Shown: positions 30,730 to 40,367 of the stretch, piece after piece | How the letters are laid out: the number at the start of each line of letters is the position of its first letter | Numbering within the stretch: position 1 is the first letter of the stretch | The notes under the pieces: model-generated | What the model was told of the DNA's origin: nothing | Database searches by the model: none | The model's input: the letters and a program-made list of their open reading frames with translations, nothing else | Program-made: the position numbers and the translations under genes | NCBI GenBank assembly: GCA_903862245.1 | Contig: CAIOXL010000016.1 | Coordinates: forward strand, 1-64,000 | Reading direction: 5' to 3' | Source: an uncultured Geobacteraceae bacterium | GTDB taxonomy: Bacteria; Desulfobacterota; Desulfuromonadia; Geobacterales; Pseudopelobacteraceae | Length of the DNA stretch: 64,000 bases

Positions 30730-31800
30730 TTACAGGAACAATAACTGTTTATCCGCGTTGGTGATGACACGACCTCCGTCACCGGTAACAACAACAGTAT
30801 CCTCAATCCGTACTCCACCAAAACCGGGAATATAAATACCCGGCTCGATCGTAATAGCCATCCCCTCTTCCAGTACGGCTGTGCTTCGTGGGGAAAGCGA
30901 CGGCATTTCGTGAATTTCCAAGCCTATGCCATGCCCCAATCCATGCCCGAAATATTCGCCGTATCCTTTGCCGGAAATGTATGAACGGGCAACATCATCA
31001 AGCGCCCTGCAACTGATGCCAGGCCTGACCGCCTCGATAGCGAGATCATGAGCGGCTCTGACGACCGAGTGTATTTCAATGGCACGAGCATCCGGTTTAC
31101 CGCACGCAACGGTGACCGTTTCATCAGAATGATACCCGTTTTTCAGCGCACCATAATCAATTGTGATGAGTTCACCTGACGTGATAATTTTGTCACTGGC
31201 CCTGCCGTGCGGCATGGCGCCCCGTACACCTGAAGCTACAATGAAATCGAATGCTTTGCCGTCTGCACCACGCCGCCGCATTTCAAGTTCAAGTGCCAGG
31301 GCTATGTCAAGCTCACAAATACCCGGTTTAATATGTTCAAGCACAGAAACAAGCGCTGCAGAAGAAAGGGCAGCGACCAGCGCAAGTTGCTCAATTTCTG
31401 AACTGTCTTTACAGATACGGATTTCATCAAGCTCAGAGCCCAGCTCAATCAGATCGACTCCCGGCAATTTATCCGACAACCGCCGAAAAGCACTTACCGT
31501 CGTGTGAGCCGCTTCAAAACCAATACGGTCAAAACCATGCTCATCTGTCAAAGCAGCAATAGTATCAATACGGATTGCCGCGCACTCTCTGATCTCAGCA
31601 CCGGTTACTTCTACAGCCGCCTGTGCCGTATAACGGGAATCACACAAAAACCATGCATGATCCTTCGACACCAGCAACGCCCCTTCAGTACCACTGAAAC
31701 CGCACAAATAGCGAATGTTCCTGAGGTCCGTAATTAACAGCGCTTTAAGCGAATAATTTTCAAAGAATCGTGTCAGACGAGAGCGCCTGTTTTTTAGCAT
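30730..31800 (-). CDS. Xaa-Pro aminopeptidase (M24 family)
   Basis: ITIDYGALKNGYHSDETVT, GHGLGHGIGLEIHEMPSLS, GMAITIEPGIYIPGFGGVRIED. Confidence 0.92.
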   Translation of the reverse strand: MLKNRRSRLTRFFENYSLKALLITDLRNIRYLCGFSGTEGALLVSKDHAWFLCDSRYTAQAAVEVTGAEIRECAAIRIDTIAALTDEHGFDRIGFEAAHTTVSAFRRLSDKLPGVDLIELGSELDEIRICKDSSEIEQLALVAALSSAALVSVLEHIKPGICELDIALALELEMRRRGADGKAFDFIVASGVRGAMPHGRASDKIITSGELITIDYGALKNGYHSDETVTVACGKPDARAIEIHSVVRAAHDLAIEAVRPGISCRALDDVARSYISGKGYGEYFGHGLGHGIGLEIHEMPSLSPRSTAVLEEGMAITIEPGIYIPGFGGVRIEDTVVVTGDGGRVITNADKQLLFL

Positions 31801-31868
31801 AAATGAAACCCTGACTACAAACTGTTTTTACGTAAAGACTCAATACTGACAAAATACCCGCAAGATCC

Positions 31869-32306
31869 TCACGTATTTTTCACATAATTGAATAATGCCC
31901 GCAGGCCAAGCAGGTAGCTGTCATGGCCAAAGCCGCAGATCTGGCCAATAGCAACCGGGACAACAACACTTGTATGTCGGAATGACTCTCTGCGGTGAAT
32001 ATTGGAGAGATGGACCTCGACACAGGGGAGACCGACAGCCGTCAGAGCATCCCTAATTGCAATACTGGTGTGGGTATAGGCTGCCGGGTTAATCAGTATG
32101 CCGTGACAGTCGTGTGCAGCAGCCTGAATGGCGTCAATCAGCGCTCCTTCACCGTTGGACTGAAAAAAAGAAAGCTCGCACCCCAGCACTGCAGCCAGCT
32201 CTTCCAATGAAGAATTAATATCTGCAAGCGTTTTGCTGCCGTATATGCCCGGCTCACGAACGCCGAGCAAATTCAGATTAGGTCCATGCAGTACCAGAAA
32301 TTTCAT
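31869..32306 (-). CDS. aroQ: Type II 3-dehydroquinate dehydratase
   Basis: [68 protein letters not shown]. Confidence 0.96.
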   Translation of the reverse strand: MKFLVLHGPNLNLLGVREPGIYGSKTLADINSSLEELAAVLGCELSFFQSNGEGALIDAIQAAAHDCHGILINPAAYTHTSIAIRDALTAVGLPCVEVHLSNIHRRESFRHTSVVVPVAIGQICGFGHDSYLLGLRALFNYVKNT

Positions 32307-32308
32307 GG

Positions 32309-32671
32309 TTAAGAAAGCTCCCTCAGTATTTCAAATGATTTATGCCTCAGCAGGTAGCGGCCCTTGCCTATATTGCCGTCATGTTTGAGAATGAGAACCG
32401 CAAAATAATCATCCGTGAATATCCTCACCGCAACATTGATACGGGCGGTTGCGATGGAAACTTCTTCCAGGTTGCCCATTTTAATACTATCAACCGCACT
32501 CTTTATTTCCCCAAGCACCGCAGCACATTCAGCAGACAGAAGCGGTATGTCAATCTCAGTACGCTCAACAGAAACTTCATCAATCACAACTCCGTCGCAG
32601 GCCATAATCATTGCGGCCAGCGAACCGTCTACGTTCCGGACAATGTCGTCCAGTATTCCTCTTAACGACAT
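32309..32671 (-). CDS. Roadblock/LC7 domain protein
   Basis: [36 protein letters not shown]...; start at 32671 within ORF 32309..32701. Confidence 0.8.
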   Translation of the reverse strand: MSLRGILDDIVRNVDGSLAAMIMACDGVVIDEVSVERTEIDIPLLSAECAAVLGEIKSAVDSIKMGNLEEVSIATARINVAVRIFTDDYFAVLILKHDGNIGKGRYLLRHKSFEILRELS

Positions 32672-33645
32672 GACTTGATCTTTCTTACATTTTCCAGCCA
32701 TCCATCTAAAACGGAGATTGCCTTATCCGCATTCCCCTGTAAATAACTATCCGTAAAACCGTACCCCCGGGACTCATCAGCAGGTGTACTCAGATTTTTA
32801 AAAGCCGGCAATTTTTCAGGTTCCGAAGGCATGCTGAATATAGTATCAACTGACTCTATCTCTGTTTCCACTTGATCTTCAAGAGCATCGTCAATTTCTT
32901 CAATATCTTCAGGTGACGCATCTTCGAGCTTTTCAAGTTCGGCAATACGCACTGCAATACTCAGGTCATCCGGGTTTCCGGTCAGAATCGTACGATATAT
33001 CTCAAGCGCTTTAAGGGTAAATCCCTGTGAGACATATAACTCAGCAAGAGTACTGGTAGTGAGAGGATCGGTGTGTGCCCGGAATTCGGCAGGAGCCGGC
33101 TTGAATCGGGGCACTGCCTCTGACTGGTCCTCATCAATAATTTCAGGCTCCTCGAGAATCTCAAGGTCTTCAATTACCGTTTCATCATCAGTATCGCCAT
33201 CTGCTTCAAAAGGGTCTTCCGTTACACCAGCAGATCGTTCCAGAGATTCAAGTTCAATCCGGCACTCTACATCATCCGGCGCAAACTCCAGCGCGGTCCG
33301 GAAAGCCAGAGCGGCCCCTTCCTTATTACCTGCCTCGGCCAGGAGGCGCCCCAGCAGTTTCTGGGAAGCGACGTCCTCAGGAAGTGCCTCCGTAACCACT
33401 TGTAATGCTGTCATCGCTTCAACAGTAAGACCACTGGCATAACAGGCCTGAGAAAGGACGCGTTGACCGGCCATATAGCGGGGGTGCGTGAGTACCCCCT
33501 GGCGTGCAACGTGAAGCGCATCCCCGACCAGTCCCACCTGAAGATAGACTTCCGCCAACCGGGCGAAGCAGAATGACTCCGGCACCCTGGCAAACTGCTC
33601 CTCAAGGTTTTTTATGTCAGTCCAGAATGAAGCCGAATCCTGCAT
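32662..33645 (-). CDS. Tetratricopeptide-repeat protein
   Basis: Repeated TPR-like helices (FCFARLAEVYLQVGLVGDALHVARQGVLTHPRYMAGQRVLSQACYASG; LAELYVSQGFTLKALEIYRTILTGNPDDLSIAVRI). Start MQDSASFW at 33645. Confidence 0.82.
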   Translation of the reverse strand: MQDSASFWTDIKNLEEQFARVPESFCFARLAEVYLQVGLVGDALHVARQGVLTHPRYMAGQRVLSQACYASGLTVEAMTALQVVTEALPEDVASQKLLGRLLAEAGNKEGAALAFRTALEFAPDDVECRIELESLERSAGVTEDPFEADGDTDDETVIEDLEILEEPEIIDEDQSEAVPRFKPAPAEFRAHTDPLTTSTLAELYVSQGFTLKALEIYRTILTGNPDDLSIAVRIAELEKLEDASPEDIEEIDDALEDQVETEIESVDTIFSMPSEPEKLPAFKNLSTPADESRGYGFTDSYLQGNADKAISVLDGWLENVRKIKSCR

Positions 33646-33647
33646 GG

Positions 33648-34727
33648 TTACGCCTCCAGCCCGCTCAGCAGCAGCAGCTCCTCGGGAGTATGGTGCGTCA
33701 TTTCGTACATGCCGATGCCCCGGTTGCAAATAAAGGTAAGGCTGTCACCTTTAGATTTTTTATCTGCAGCAACGGAATTCAGCAGTTGCTGACGGTCATA
33801 AAGCGGAGTTTCAACCGGGAGCCCGTACCGGCTGATGAGAGCATAAATCCTGGACACATCATTCTGGCTGCACATACCTTCAGCAGCCGAAACTCTGGCC
33901 GCCAGCACCATGCCTATCGCAACAGCCTCACCATGAACGAGACCACGATAGCCGGAGAGAGATTCAAAGGCATGCCCGAATGTATGGCCATAATTCAGGA
34001 TAGCACGCAAACCGGATTCCTTTTCGTCGGATTCTACTACCCGCGACTTCAAAATACAGGATCGGTGGATGATCTCAATGAGGAGTTCCGGCTCCATCGC
34101 AAGTATCCCGGTTCTGTTAGCCTCCATAAACTCAAAGAACAGGTGGTCAAAGATCACCCCGTATTTAATAACCTCCGCAAGTCCGGCGCGGAACTGACGT
34201 TGGTCGAGTGTGGCGAGTGTATCTACATCAATCAACACCAATCGGGGCTGATAAAAGGCCCCGATCAGATTTTTCCCCCTCGGGTGATCAATACCGGTCT
34301 TACCACCAACACTGCTATCCACCTGAGCCAATAGCGTCGTCGGTACCTGAACAAAAGGAATCCCCCTCATCCATGTTGCAGCGGCAAAGCCAGCCACATC
34401 CCCCACTACACCGCCGCCAAGAGCAACCACGAAGGAGCTGCGGTCAACTCCGGCTGCTCCAAGGTCATCATAGATCCTGTTCAGCGAAGCACTGTTCTTG
34501 TATTCCTCCCCGTCCGGCATCTCTATCCGGGCTACGGCAAAACCGGCCGCTTCCAGAGACTCTTGAACAGCAGTGCCATAATGGGCCGTCACGGTCGGGT
34601 TGGAAATCACCGCAGCCACCCCCTTCATCCCGACAGCCCGGCATCGCTGTCCGAGCGAAGCAAGGGAGCCGCGCTCTATAACAATTTCATAGCTGTTTTC
34701 GGCAAGATTAACGGGCAGAATACTCAC
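33648..34727 (-). CDS. aroB: 3-dehydroquinate synthase
   Basis: ALGGGVVGDVAGFAAATWMRGIPFVQVPTTLLAQVDSSVGGKTGIDHPRGKNLIGAFYQP. Confidence 0.97.
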   Translation of the reverse strand: MSILPVNLAENSYEIVIERGSLASLGQRCRAVGMKGVAAVISNPTVTAHYGTAVQESLEAAGFAVARIEMPDGEEYKNSASLNRIYDDLGAAGVDRSSFVVALGGGVVGDVAGFAAATWMRGIPFVQVPTTLLAQVDSSVGGKTGIDHPRGKNLIGAFYQPRLVLIDVDTLATLDQRQFRAGLAEVIKYGVIFDHLFFEFMEANRTGILAMEPELLIEIIHRSCILKSRVVESDEKESGLRAILNYGHTFGHAFESLSGYRGLVHGEAVAIGMVLAARVSAAEGMCSQNDVSRIYALISRYGLPVETPLYDRQQLLNSVAADKKSKGDSLTFICNRGIGMYEMTHHTPEELLLLSGLEA

Positions 34728-35244
34728 TCGAAAACTCCTCTAAAAGCCGCAGAATCTCTGCCGCAACATCTTCCACGGATTTCCCATCCGTGTCAATTCT
34801 AATATCGGCGTCGGCATAATATTGTTCGCGCTCATCCAGCAGCACTGCTGCGCGCTCTGCGGCACCTTCCCCAGCCAGCAGAGGCCGGTCACTGCACCCC
34901 TTCAAACGGACCAACAGCTGCACCAGCGTCACCTTCAGGTTGACAACCACCCCCCGCCTCCTCATCAGGGTACGATTGTGGGGTGAGATCACCGCTCCGC
35001 CCCCGGTGGCAACAACAGTATCCCGGTCTGCCGACAGGATTTTCTCCAGCTGAGCACTTTCAAGCCGGCGAAACAGCTGTTCTCCATCACGGGCGAATAT
35101 ATCGTTAATGGTACGCCCTGCCGTAGCGACAAGTACAGCATCAAGATCCACAAACCTCCTGGCGAGACGCTCCGCTATAATTTTACCGACAGAGCTTTTA
35201 CCGCTTCCCATAAACCCAGTCAGAATCAACGGCCGCTCAAGCAT
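34708..35244 (-). CDS. aroK: Shikimate kinase
   Basis: [44 protein letters not shown]. Start [10 protein letters not shown] at 35244. Confidence 0.95.
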   Translation of the reverse strand: MLERPLILTGFMGSGKSSVGKIIAERLARRFVDLDAVLVATAGRTINDIFARDGEQLFRRLESAQLEKILSADRDTVVATGGGAVISPHNRTLMRRRGVVVNLKVTLVQLLVRLKGCSDRPLLAGEGAAERAAVLLDEREQYYADADIRIDTDGKSVEDVAAEILRLLEEFSSEYSAR

Positions 35245-36397
35245 TCCGGATCTGCTCCCTGTATCCTTCAAGATTTCTCCGTATTTCAACGATTGAATCA
35301 CCCCCGAACTTCTCCAGAAAAGCGTTGGCTATTTCGATTGCCACAACCGCTTCTGCAACCACCAGCGCCGCAGGGACCGCGCAGGTATCCGATCGTTCAA
35401 CCGTTGCCTCAAATGGCTCGTGGGTTCGCATATCCACCGACCGAAGCGGTGAGTAGAGGGTGGGGATCGGCTTCATGGCAGCCCGTACGACAACAGGTTC
35501 GCCGTTTGACATTCCTCCTTCGATTCCCCCGGCATTATTGCTGTGACGTTGATACCCGTCCTTGTAGAATATTTCATCATGAACGCGGGAGCCAGGGCGG
35601 CGGGAGGCTTCAAAACCAATGCCCACCTCTACCCCCTTGATAGCCTGCACACTCATCAGCGCCATTGCCAGCCGGGCATCCAGTTTGCGATCCCACTGCA
35701 CATAGCTCCCAATGCCGGGAGGCACGCCAATAACCTGGACTTCGACAACCCCTCCCAATGTATCTCCTCCTGACTGAGCGGCGTCTATTACCCGCTTCAT
35801 ATCTATTTCAGCAGTCGGGTCGCAGCAGAACGTTTCCGATTCTGCCGCGATTTGCCAGAGCGTTTCCAGCGACTCCTGCGGAGTGATCGTGCTGATCCCC
35901 CCAAGCTCGACAACAAAACCACCCACCCTGATACCAAACTCCGCCAGCAGCGCCTTTGCCACTGCTCCAACGGCGACACGAACGGCTGTTTCACGGGCAC
36001 TGGAACGTTCCAATACGTTGCGCGCATCACTATGGTGGTACTTCATCACACCCGAGAGGTCCGCGTGACCTGGGCGCGGCCTGGTTACCGCGATGGAATC
36101 ATCACGAAACTCCGGAAGTATCGACATCTTCTCGGACCAGTTTTCCCAATCCCGATTTTTCACGGCAATTGTCACCGGGGCCCCGATAGTCTCGCCCCAG
36201 CGCACACCGGAAAGCAACCGGGCTGTATCTTTTTCTATCTTCATCCGGTCACCACGGCCATAACCCTGCTGCCGCCGGGCCAGATCATGATTCAACGGTT
36301 CAACAGAAATATGTATGCCGGCCGGCAGCCCTTCTATAATTGCACATAGCTGGGGGCCGTGTGATTCACCCGCCGTCAGATAACGAAATACGCGCAC
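35237..36397 (-). CDS. aroC: Chorismate synthase (probable GTG start)
   Basis: [66 protein letters not shown] at 36397 spaced 6 nt from GGAGG; ORF extends to 36433. Confidence 0.95.
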   Translation of the reverse strand: MRVFRYLTAGESHGPQLCAIIEGLPAGIHISVEPLNHDLARRQQGYGRGDRMKIEKDTARLLSGVRWGETIGAPVTIAVKNRDWENWSEKMSILPEFRDDSIAVTRPRPGHADLSGVMKYHHSDARNVLERSSARETAVRVAVGAVAKALLAEFGIRVGGFVVELGGISTITPQESLETLWQIAAESETFCCDPTAEIDMKRVIDAAQSGGDTLGGVVEVQVIGVPPGIGSYVQWDRKLDARLAMALMSVQAIKGVEVGIGFEASRRPGSRVHDEIFYKDGYQRHSNNAGGIEGGMSNGEPVVVRAAMKPIPTLYSPLRSVDMRTHEPFEATVERSDTCAVPAALVVAEAVVAIEIANAFLEKFGGDSIVEIRRNLEGYREQIRNA

Positions 36398-36403
36398 AAA
36401 AAA

Positions 36404-36430
36404 CCTCCACTTGGTAGAATAAAGTGGAGG
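36404..36430 (-). promoter_or_regulatory. Hairpin followed by U6 that contains the aroC Shine-Dalgarno
   Basis: Minus strand CCTCCACTT-TATTCTACC-AAGTGGAGG-TTTTTT-GTG: 9-bp perfect stem. Confidence 0.75.
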
Positions 36431-36477
36431 CAAAGTAGCATTTATGACGAGATAACAGCAAGATAAAAGAGGCTACA

Positions 36478-37365
36478 TCAGTAGTACTCCTCCTGATATG
36501 ACGGGACCTCATCGAGATAACCGGTCCGTTTAGCGGCACGTTCAATGGCTGAATCTACATCGGCGAGCAATCGTTCCCGATCTTTAGGATAGCTGCCGGC
36601 CAGGTTGAGAAAATTTGACACATGATTCGAACGAAGGATTGTTTTGGTCGGGTGCAGATTACTGAGCAATTCACGTATTTCCAGCATCAGTTCACGACGG
36701 GTACATTGCTGAAGCGTGCGGACAAATTCATCGTTATGCCGGTGAAACAGTGTCAGCAGGGAAAAATATTCCGGGTTTACCTGATTAACCCACGCTGCAG
36801 TTGCCCGGGCATGGAGCAGACTTCGGCCCCGCCCTGCCAGACCGAGAATCGCCGTAACTGAAAGCTTCATCCCAGCTCCGCGGGCAGAAAGTGCCAGATC
36901 TGCCATCTGTTTAGACTCAAAACCTTTATTAACCGCCTGAAGCGTCACGTCATCACCTGACTCCAAACCGAAATACAGAATTTTGAGACGTCTGGAACGC
37001 AACTCTGCCAACTGCACAGGGGTTTTGCTTACCAGACTGTTGGGAGAAGCATAAGAGGCGATTCGATTAAGTCGGGGAAAGGTCGCCGCCAGAGCATCAA
37101 GAATAGTACAGAGGGAGTCAAATGGATACACCAGCGCATCACCATCTGCCAGAAATACCCGTTCAATCCGATCACGGTAGACCGCAGGGATTTCAGCGAT
37201 TTCTTCAAGTATTTCACGCAGAGGCCGGATATGGAAGTTCTTGCCCTTATACATCCCGCAGAACCTACACGTATTTTGAGAGCAACCAATTGTAATTTGA
37301 AATATAAGACTTTGCGCTTCACTGGGAGGACGAAATAGCGGCTCAATGTAACGTGGCATGGTCAC
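36478..37365 (-). CDS. Radical SAM protein
   Basis: FQITIGCSQNTCRFCGMYKGKNF cluster motif, VFLADGDALVYPF, LYFGLESGDDVTLQAVNKG. Confidence 0.88.
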   Translation of the reverse strand: MTMPRYIEPLFRPPSEAQSLIFQITIGCSQNTCRFCGMYKGKNFHIRPLREILEEIAEIPAVYRDRIERVFLADGDALVYPFDSLCTILDALAATFPRLNRIASYASPNSLVSKTPVQLAELRSRRLKILYFGLESGDDVTLQAVNKGFESKQMADLALSARGAGMKLSVTAILGLAGRGRSLLHARATAAWVNQVNPEYFSLLTLFHRHNDEFVRTLQQCTRRELMLEIRELLSNLHPTKTILRSNHVSNFLNLAGSYPKDRERLLADVDSAIERAAKRTGYLDEVPSYQEEYY

Positions 37366-37384
37366 AGTTCCTTACAATACACGT

Positions 37385-37822
37385 TCAGAATTTGATATCC
37401 AGCCCGATACCAATGGATTGCGGCGGATTTCGGGAATCGCCACGCTGCTGCTCGGGCGATATTGAAAGGTATTTGTAGTCCATTTTTAACGAGGAATTGC
37501 CATCCAGAAGATAGCTGAACCCGAACTGGGCAGCCACTCCAGTCTGAACTTTTGTAATGTCACCGGACTTGGTATCCGGTTGATATGAGTAGGCGATCCC
37601 CGTACCCATGTACGGCAAAAAGTCCTTGGAGATTTTGAAACCGTATTTAGCCGTCACAGCGCCCGGTGCCGGGGCTTTGGCATCAGCGGGAGCCTGCGTA
37701 AGATTTCCGGCTCCCAGCGAAAATTGACGGTACAGTTCCTCAGCAGGGGTCGACGTTGCGTTCAGCAACACTACCCAGCACACGAGGAGAACAGACCGTA
37801 TACCTTTGTGAAATAATTCCAT
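37385..37822 (-). CDS. Small predicted outer-membrane beta-barrel protein
   Basis: N-terminal signal sequence, alternating amphipathic strands, terminal Phe (GIGLDIKF). Confidence 0.6.
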   Translation of the reverse strand: MELFHKGIRSVLLVCWVVLLNATSTPAEELYRQFSLGAGNLTQAPADAKAPAPGAVTAKYGFKISKDFLPYMGTGIAYSYQPDTKSGDITKVQTGVAAQFGFSYLLDGNSSLKMDYKYLSISPEQQRGDSRNPPQSIGIGLDIKF

Positions 37823-37864
37823 TTCAAGAGCCCGGAGAGTACGGAACCCAGTGACACACCATCG

Positions 37865-38713
37865 TCAAGATGACTGAGATGTTCTTGCCAGAGTCCGTTC
37901 ATGAAGAATTCGTGCATAATCTATCTCGCGCATAACTCCTTTTACATCAGCTGGACGATCGGACTGTATAAACAGCCCTGAAAGTTCGGAAGCCGGGGTC
38001 AGTGATCCGCTGGCATATAGTTTCCAGATCTCTCTCCCGTAGTCTGTAGAAGCCAGTTCAGGGGCAAATTGGGCAAAATAGGCGGTAATGTTTTCTACGT
38101 CACGTCCGAGCATGCTGCAGGCATTGTTATTTCCGGCAGCATTAACAGCTTGGGGTAAATCAATAATCACCAGACCGTCGCAACCGACAAGAACATTATA
38201 CTCAGACAGATCACCATGAATAAGCCCTGAACAGAGCATGAGAACAATATTTCTTATTATCTCCCGATGATATTCACGAGCCTGAGTCCCCGTCAACCGA
38301 AGGTCATTAAGCCGCGGAGCGGGCCTTCCACTGTCATCAACAATGAACTCCATCAACAGGACGCCGTCAATGTAATTGTACACATGCGGTACCCTTACAC
38401 CTGCCTCTGAAAGGGTCCTCAGGGCTTCAACTTCAGCATTTTTCCAGGCATTTTCAGCTTCCTTGCGGCCGAACTTCGTATTCTTCTGTATGGCCCGAGC
38501 CTGCCGGCTGCTGCGTCCCTTTCTACCTTCCTGATACTGCGCCAACTGACTGAAACTACGCATACTGGCATCTTTATATACCTTGGCGCAGCAGAGTTCC
38601 CCTTTTGACTGGACAACATAAACATCTGCTTCCTTACCGCTCATCAGGCGGGAAACAACTTCATCGACTAATCCATTACGGACCAGCGCATCAAAGCATT
38701 CAGGAGTTTTCAT
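37865..38713 (-). CDS. RIO1-family serine/threonine kinase-like protein
   Basis: LMSGKEADVYVVQSKGELCCAKVYKD, LIHGDLSEYNVLVGCDGLVIIDLPQAVN. Start at 38713 or 38773. Confidence 0.88.
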   Translation of the reverse strand: MKTPECFDALVRNGLVDEVVSRLMSGKEADVYVVQSKGELCCAKVYKDASMRSFSQLAQYQEGRKGRSSRQARAIQKNTKFGRKEAENAWKNAEVEALRTLSEAGVRVPHVYNYIDGVLLMEFIVDDSGRPAPRLNDLRLTGTQAREYHREIIRNIVLMLCSGLIHGDLSEYNVLVGCDGLVIIDLPQAVNAAGNNNACSMLGRDVENITAYFAQFAPELASTDYGREIWKLYASGSLTPASELSGLFIQSDRPADVKGVMREIDYARILHERTLARTSQSS

Positions 38714-38872
38714 ATGCAACGGGTGGAAATGCACTCGGACTGATACATTTATTATTCCTTTATGGAGTAACACTACAATCGAATTGAATGAGAATATATT
38801 TCTGCTGACAGTCTATCATTAGTGACGCGATGTCGGCAAGTCAGATAAATATTTTTCAAGACTTCGTTTAAA

Positions 38873-38910
38873 CACGAAAGGCCCGATGTCTATGCACCGG
38901 GCCTTTCGTG
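38873..38910. terminator. Strong inverted repeat, likely bidirectional terminator
   Basis: CACGAAAGGCCCG ... CGGGCCTTTCGTG long stem between kor operon and RIO kinase gene. Confidence 0.65.
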
Positions 38911-38969
38911 TAATACAATTTAATTCATGCAACCGGTTTATCGGTTGCGCTTCAACCCCTAACGGATTA

Positions 38970-39515
38970 CTAGGCGCTTGCCGCCAGAGCCCTGTCATAA
39001 CCGATGCTGAAAGCTTTTCTGTTCAGTTCAATAAACGCTTCCGGAACACTTGAAAGAACTGCTTTTTCAGCATTTTCACGGCTAACCTGCCCCGTCAGGG
39101 CAACCATTGCCCCGAGAGCTACGATGTTGGCAACAATTTCACGGCCGACATCGGTTTTAGCAGTGTTAATGATAGGGAAAGAGACAACTTTAAAGTTCCC
39201 TTTTGGCAGATTTTTGACGAGATCGGAATCTACAAGAAGAATACCGCCATCTTTCAGGTCGTGCGTATACTTGTCGCACGCTTCCTGGGTCATGGCCAGC
39301 AATGCATCAACCGTAGTAGCCTTAGGGTAGTCAATAGGGCCGTCTGAAATAATAACTTCCGATTTTGATGCGCCGCCGCGGGCTTCAGGACCGTAGCTCT
39401 GCGACTGTACAGCCTGCTTCCCTTCGTAAATCGAAGCAGCCTTGGCCATGATGATCCCGGCGGTGATCAGCCCCTGCCCACCTGCACCGGAAAACCTGAG
39501 TTCATATCTTGACAT
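38970..39515 (-). CDS. korC: 2-oxoacid:ferredoxin oxidoreductase gamma subunit
   Basis: MSRYELRFSGAGGQGLITAGIIMAKAA, QSYGPEARGGASKSEV. Start at 39515 inside ORF to 39626. Confidence 0.92.
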   Translation of the reverse strand: MSRYELRFSGAGGQGLITAGIIMAKAASIYEGKQAVQSQSYGPEARGGASKSEVIISDGPIDYPKATTVDALLAMTQEACDKYTHDLKDGGILLVDSDLVKNLPKGNFKVVSFPIINTAKTDVGREIVANIVALGAMVALTGQVSRENAEKAVLSSVPEAFIELNRKAFSIGYDRALAASA

Positions 39516-39543
39516 GAATATATCGCTCCTTTTCCTGTAATTG

Positions 39544-40365
39544 TTACTTGGCAGCCGTGGCGCGCTCGATAACTTTAGCGTACTCGGCAGTATACTCAGG
39601 CTTGGTTTCGTCCTTGTAGAGAACACCGGTCAGAACCTTGCCCTGCAGTTGTTCAGCAGTCATCTTTTCGGCCGCCTTGACTGGCACCGCGACCTCTTTA
39701 AGGCGATTCATCATTTCAATGACAGACTTGTATTTGTTACGGCGACCATAGGTGGTTGGGCAGTCATCCAGAATTTCAACAACAGAGAATCCTTTGTGCT
39801 GAATTGCTTCCACAATCAGTTTGTCGATCTGATTGGCATGGAAAGCAGTACCACGGGCAACAAAAGTTGCACCGGCGCCAATTGCCAACTTGGCAATATC
39901 AAAGCCGGGATCGGGGTTTCCGTAAGGAGTGGTGGACGCCTTATGGCCGGTTGGAGTGCAGGGAGAAAACTGTCCGCCTGTCATTCCGTAGATATAATTA
40001 TTCATGATGATGTAGGTCATGTTGATGTTGCGGCGGCAGGCATGAATGAAGTGGTTACCACCGATTGCAGTACCGTCGCCATCACCACCAACCAGAATCA
40101 CATTCATTTCCGGCTTGGCCAACTTAACGCCTGTTGCAAATGCAGCAGCACGGCCGTGGGCAGTGTGCAGCGTACAGCAGTCAATATATCCGGGAAGACG
40201 CGACGCACAACCGATTCCGGATACAAGCGCCGTCTCCTCTTTCTTCAGTTTCAGAGTATCCATGGCGCGGATTAACCCCTTCATGACGATGCCGTGGCCG
40301 CAGCCTGGGCACCAGATGTGGGGCAACTTGCCGGGACGTAAATATTTTTCGTATTCAAAAGCCAT
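39544..40365 (-). CDS. korB: 2-oxoacid:ferredoxin oxidoreductase beta subunit
   Basis: IWCPGCGHGIVMKGLIRAMD, GIGCASRLPGYIDCCTLHTAHGRAAAFATG, GGDGDGTAIGGNH TPP motif. Confidence 0.94.
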   Translation of the reverse strand: MAFEYEKYLRPGKLPHIWCPGCGHGIVMKGLIRAMDTLKLKKEETALVSGIGCASRLPGYIDCCTLHTAHGRAAAFATGVKLAKPEMNVILVGGDGDGTAIGGNHFIHACRRNINMTYIIMNNYIYGMTGGQFSPCTPTGHKASTTPYGNPDPGFDIAKLAIGAGATFVARGTAFHANQIDKLIVEAIQHKGFSVVEILDDCPTTYGRRNKYKSVIEMMNRLKEVAVPVKAAEKMTAEQLQGKVLTGVLYKDETKPEYTAEYAKVIERATAAK

Positions 40366-40367
40366 GG

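Noticed and set aside
36478-37365. Apparent unusual CX4CX2C radical SAM motif
   Set aside because: I recall related COG1032-type proteins with the same GCxxNxCxFCxMY spacing, so it is probably a known subfamily feature.
39541-40275. 244-aa plus-strand ORF
   Set aside because: Antisense to korB, which is strongly supported by TPP and Cys motifs.
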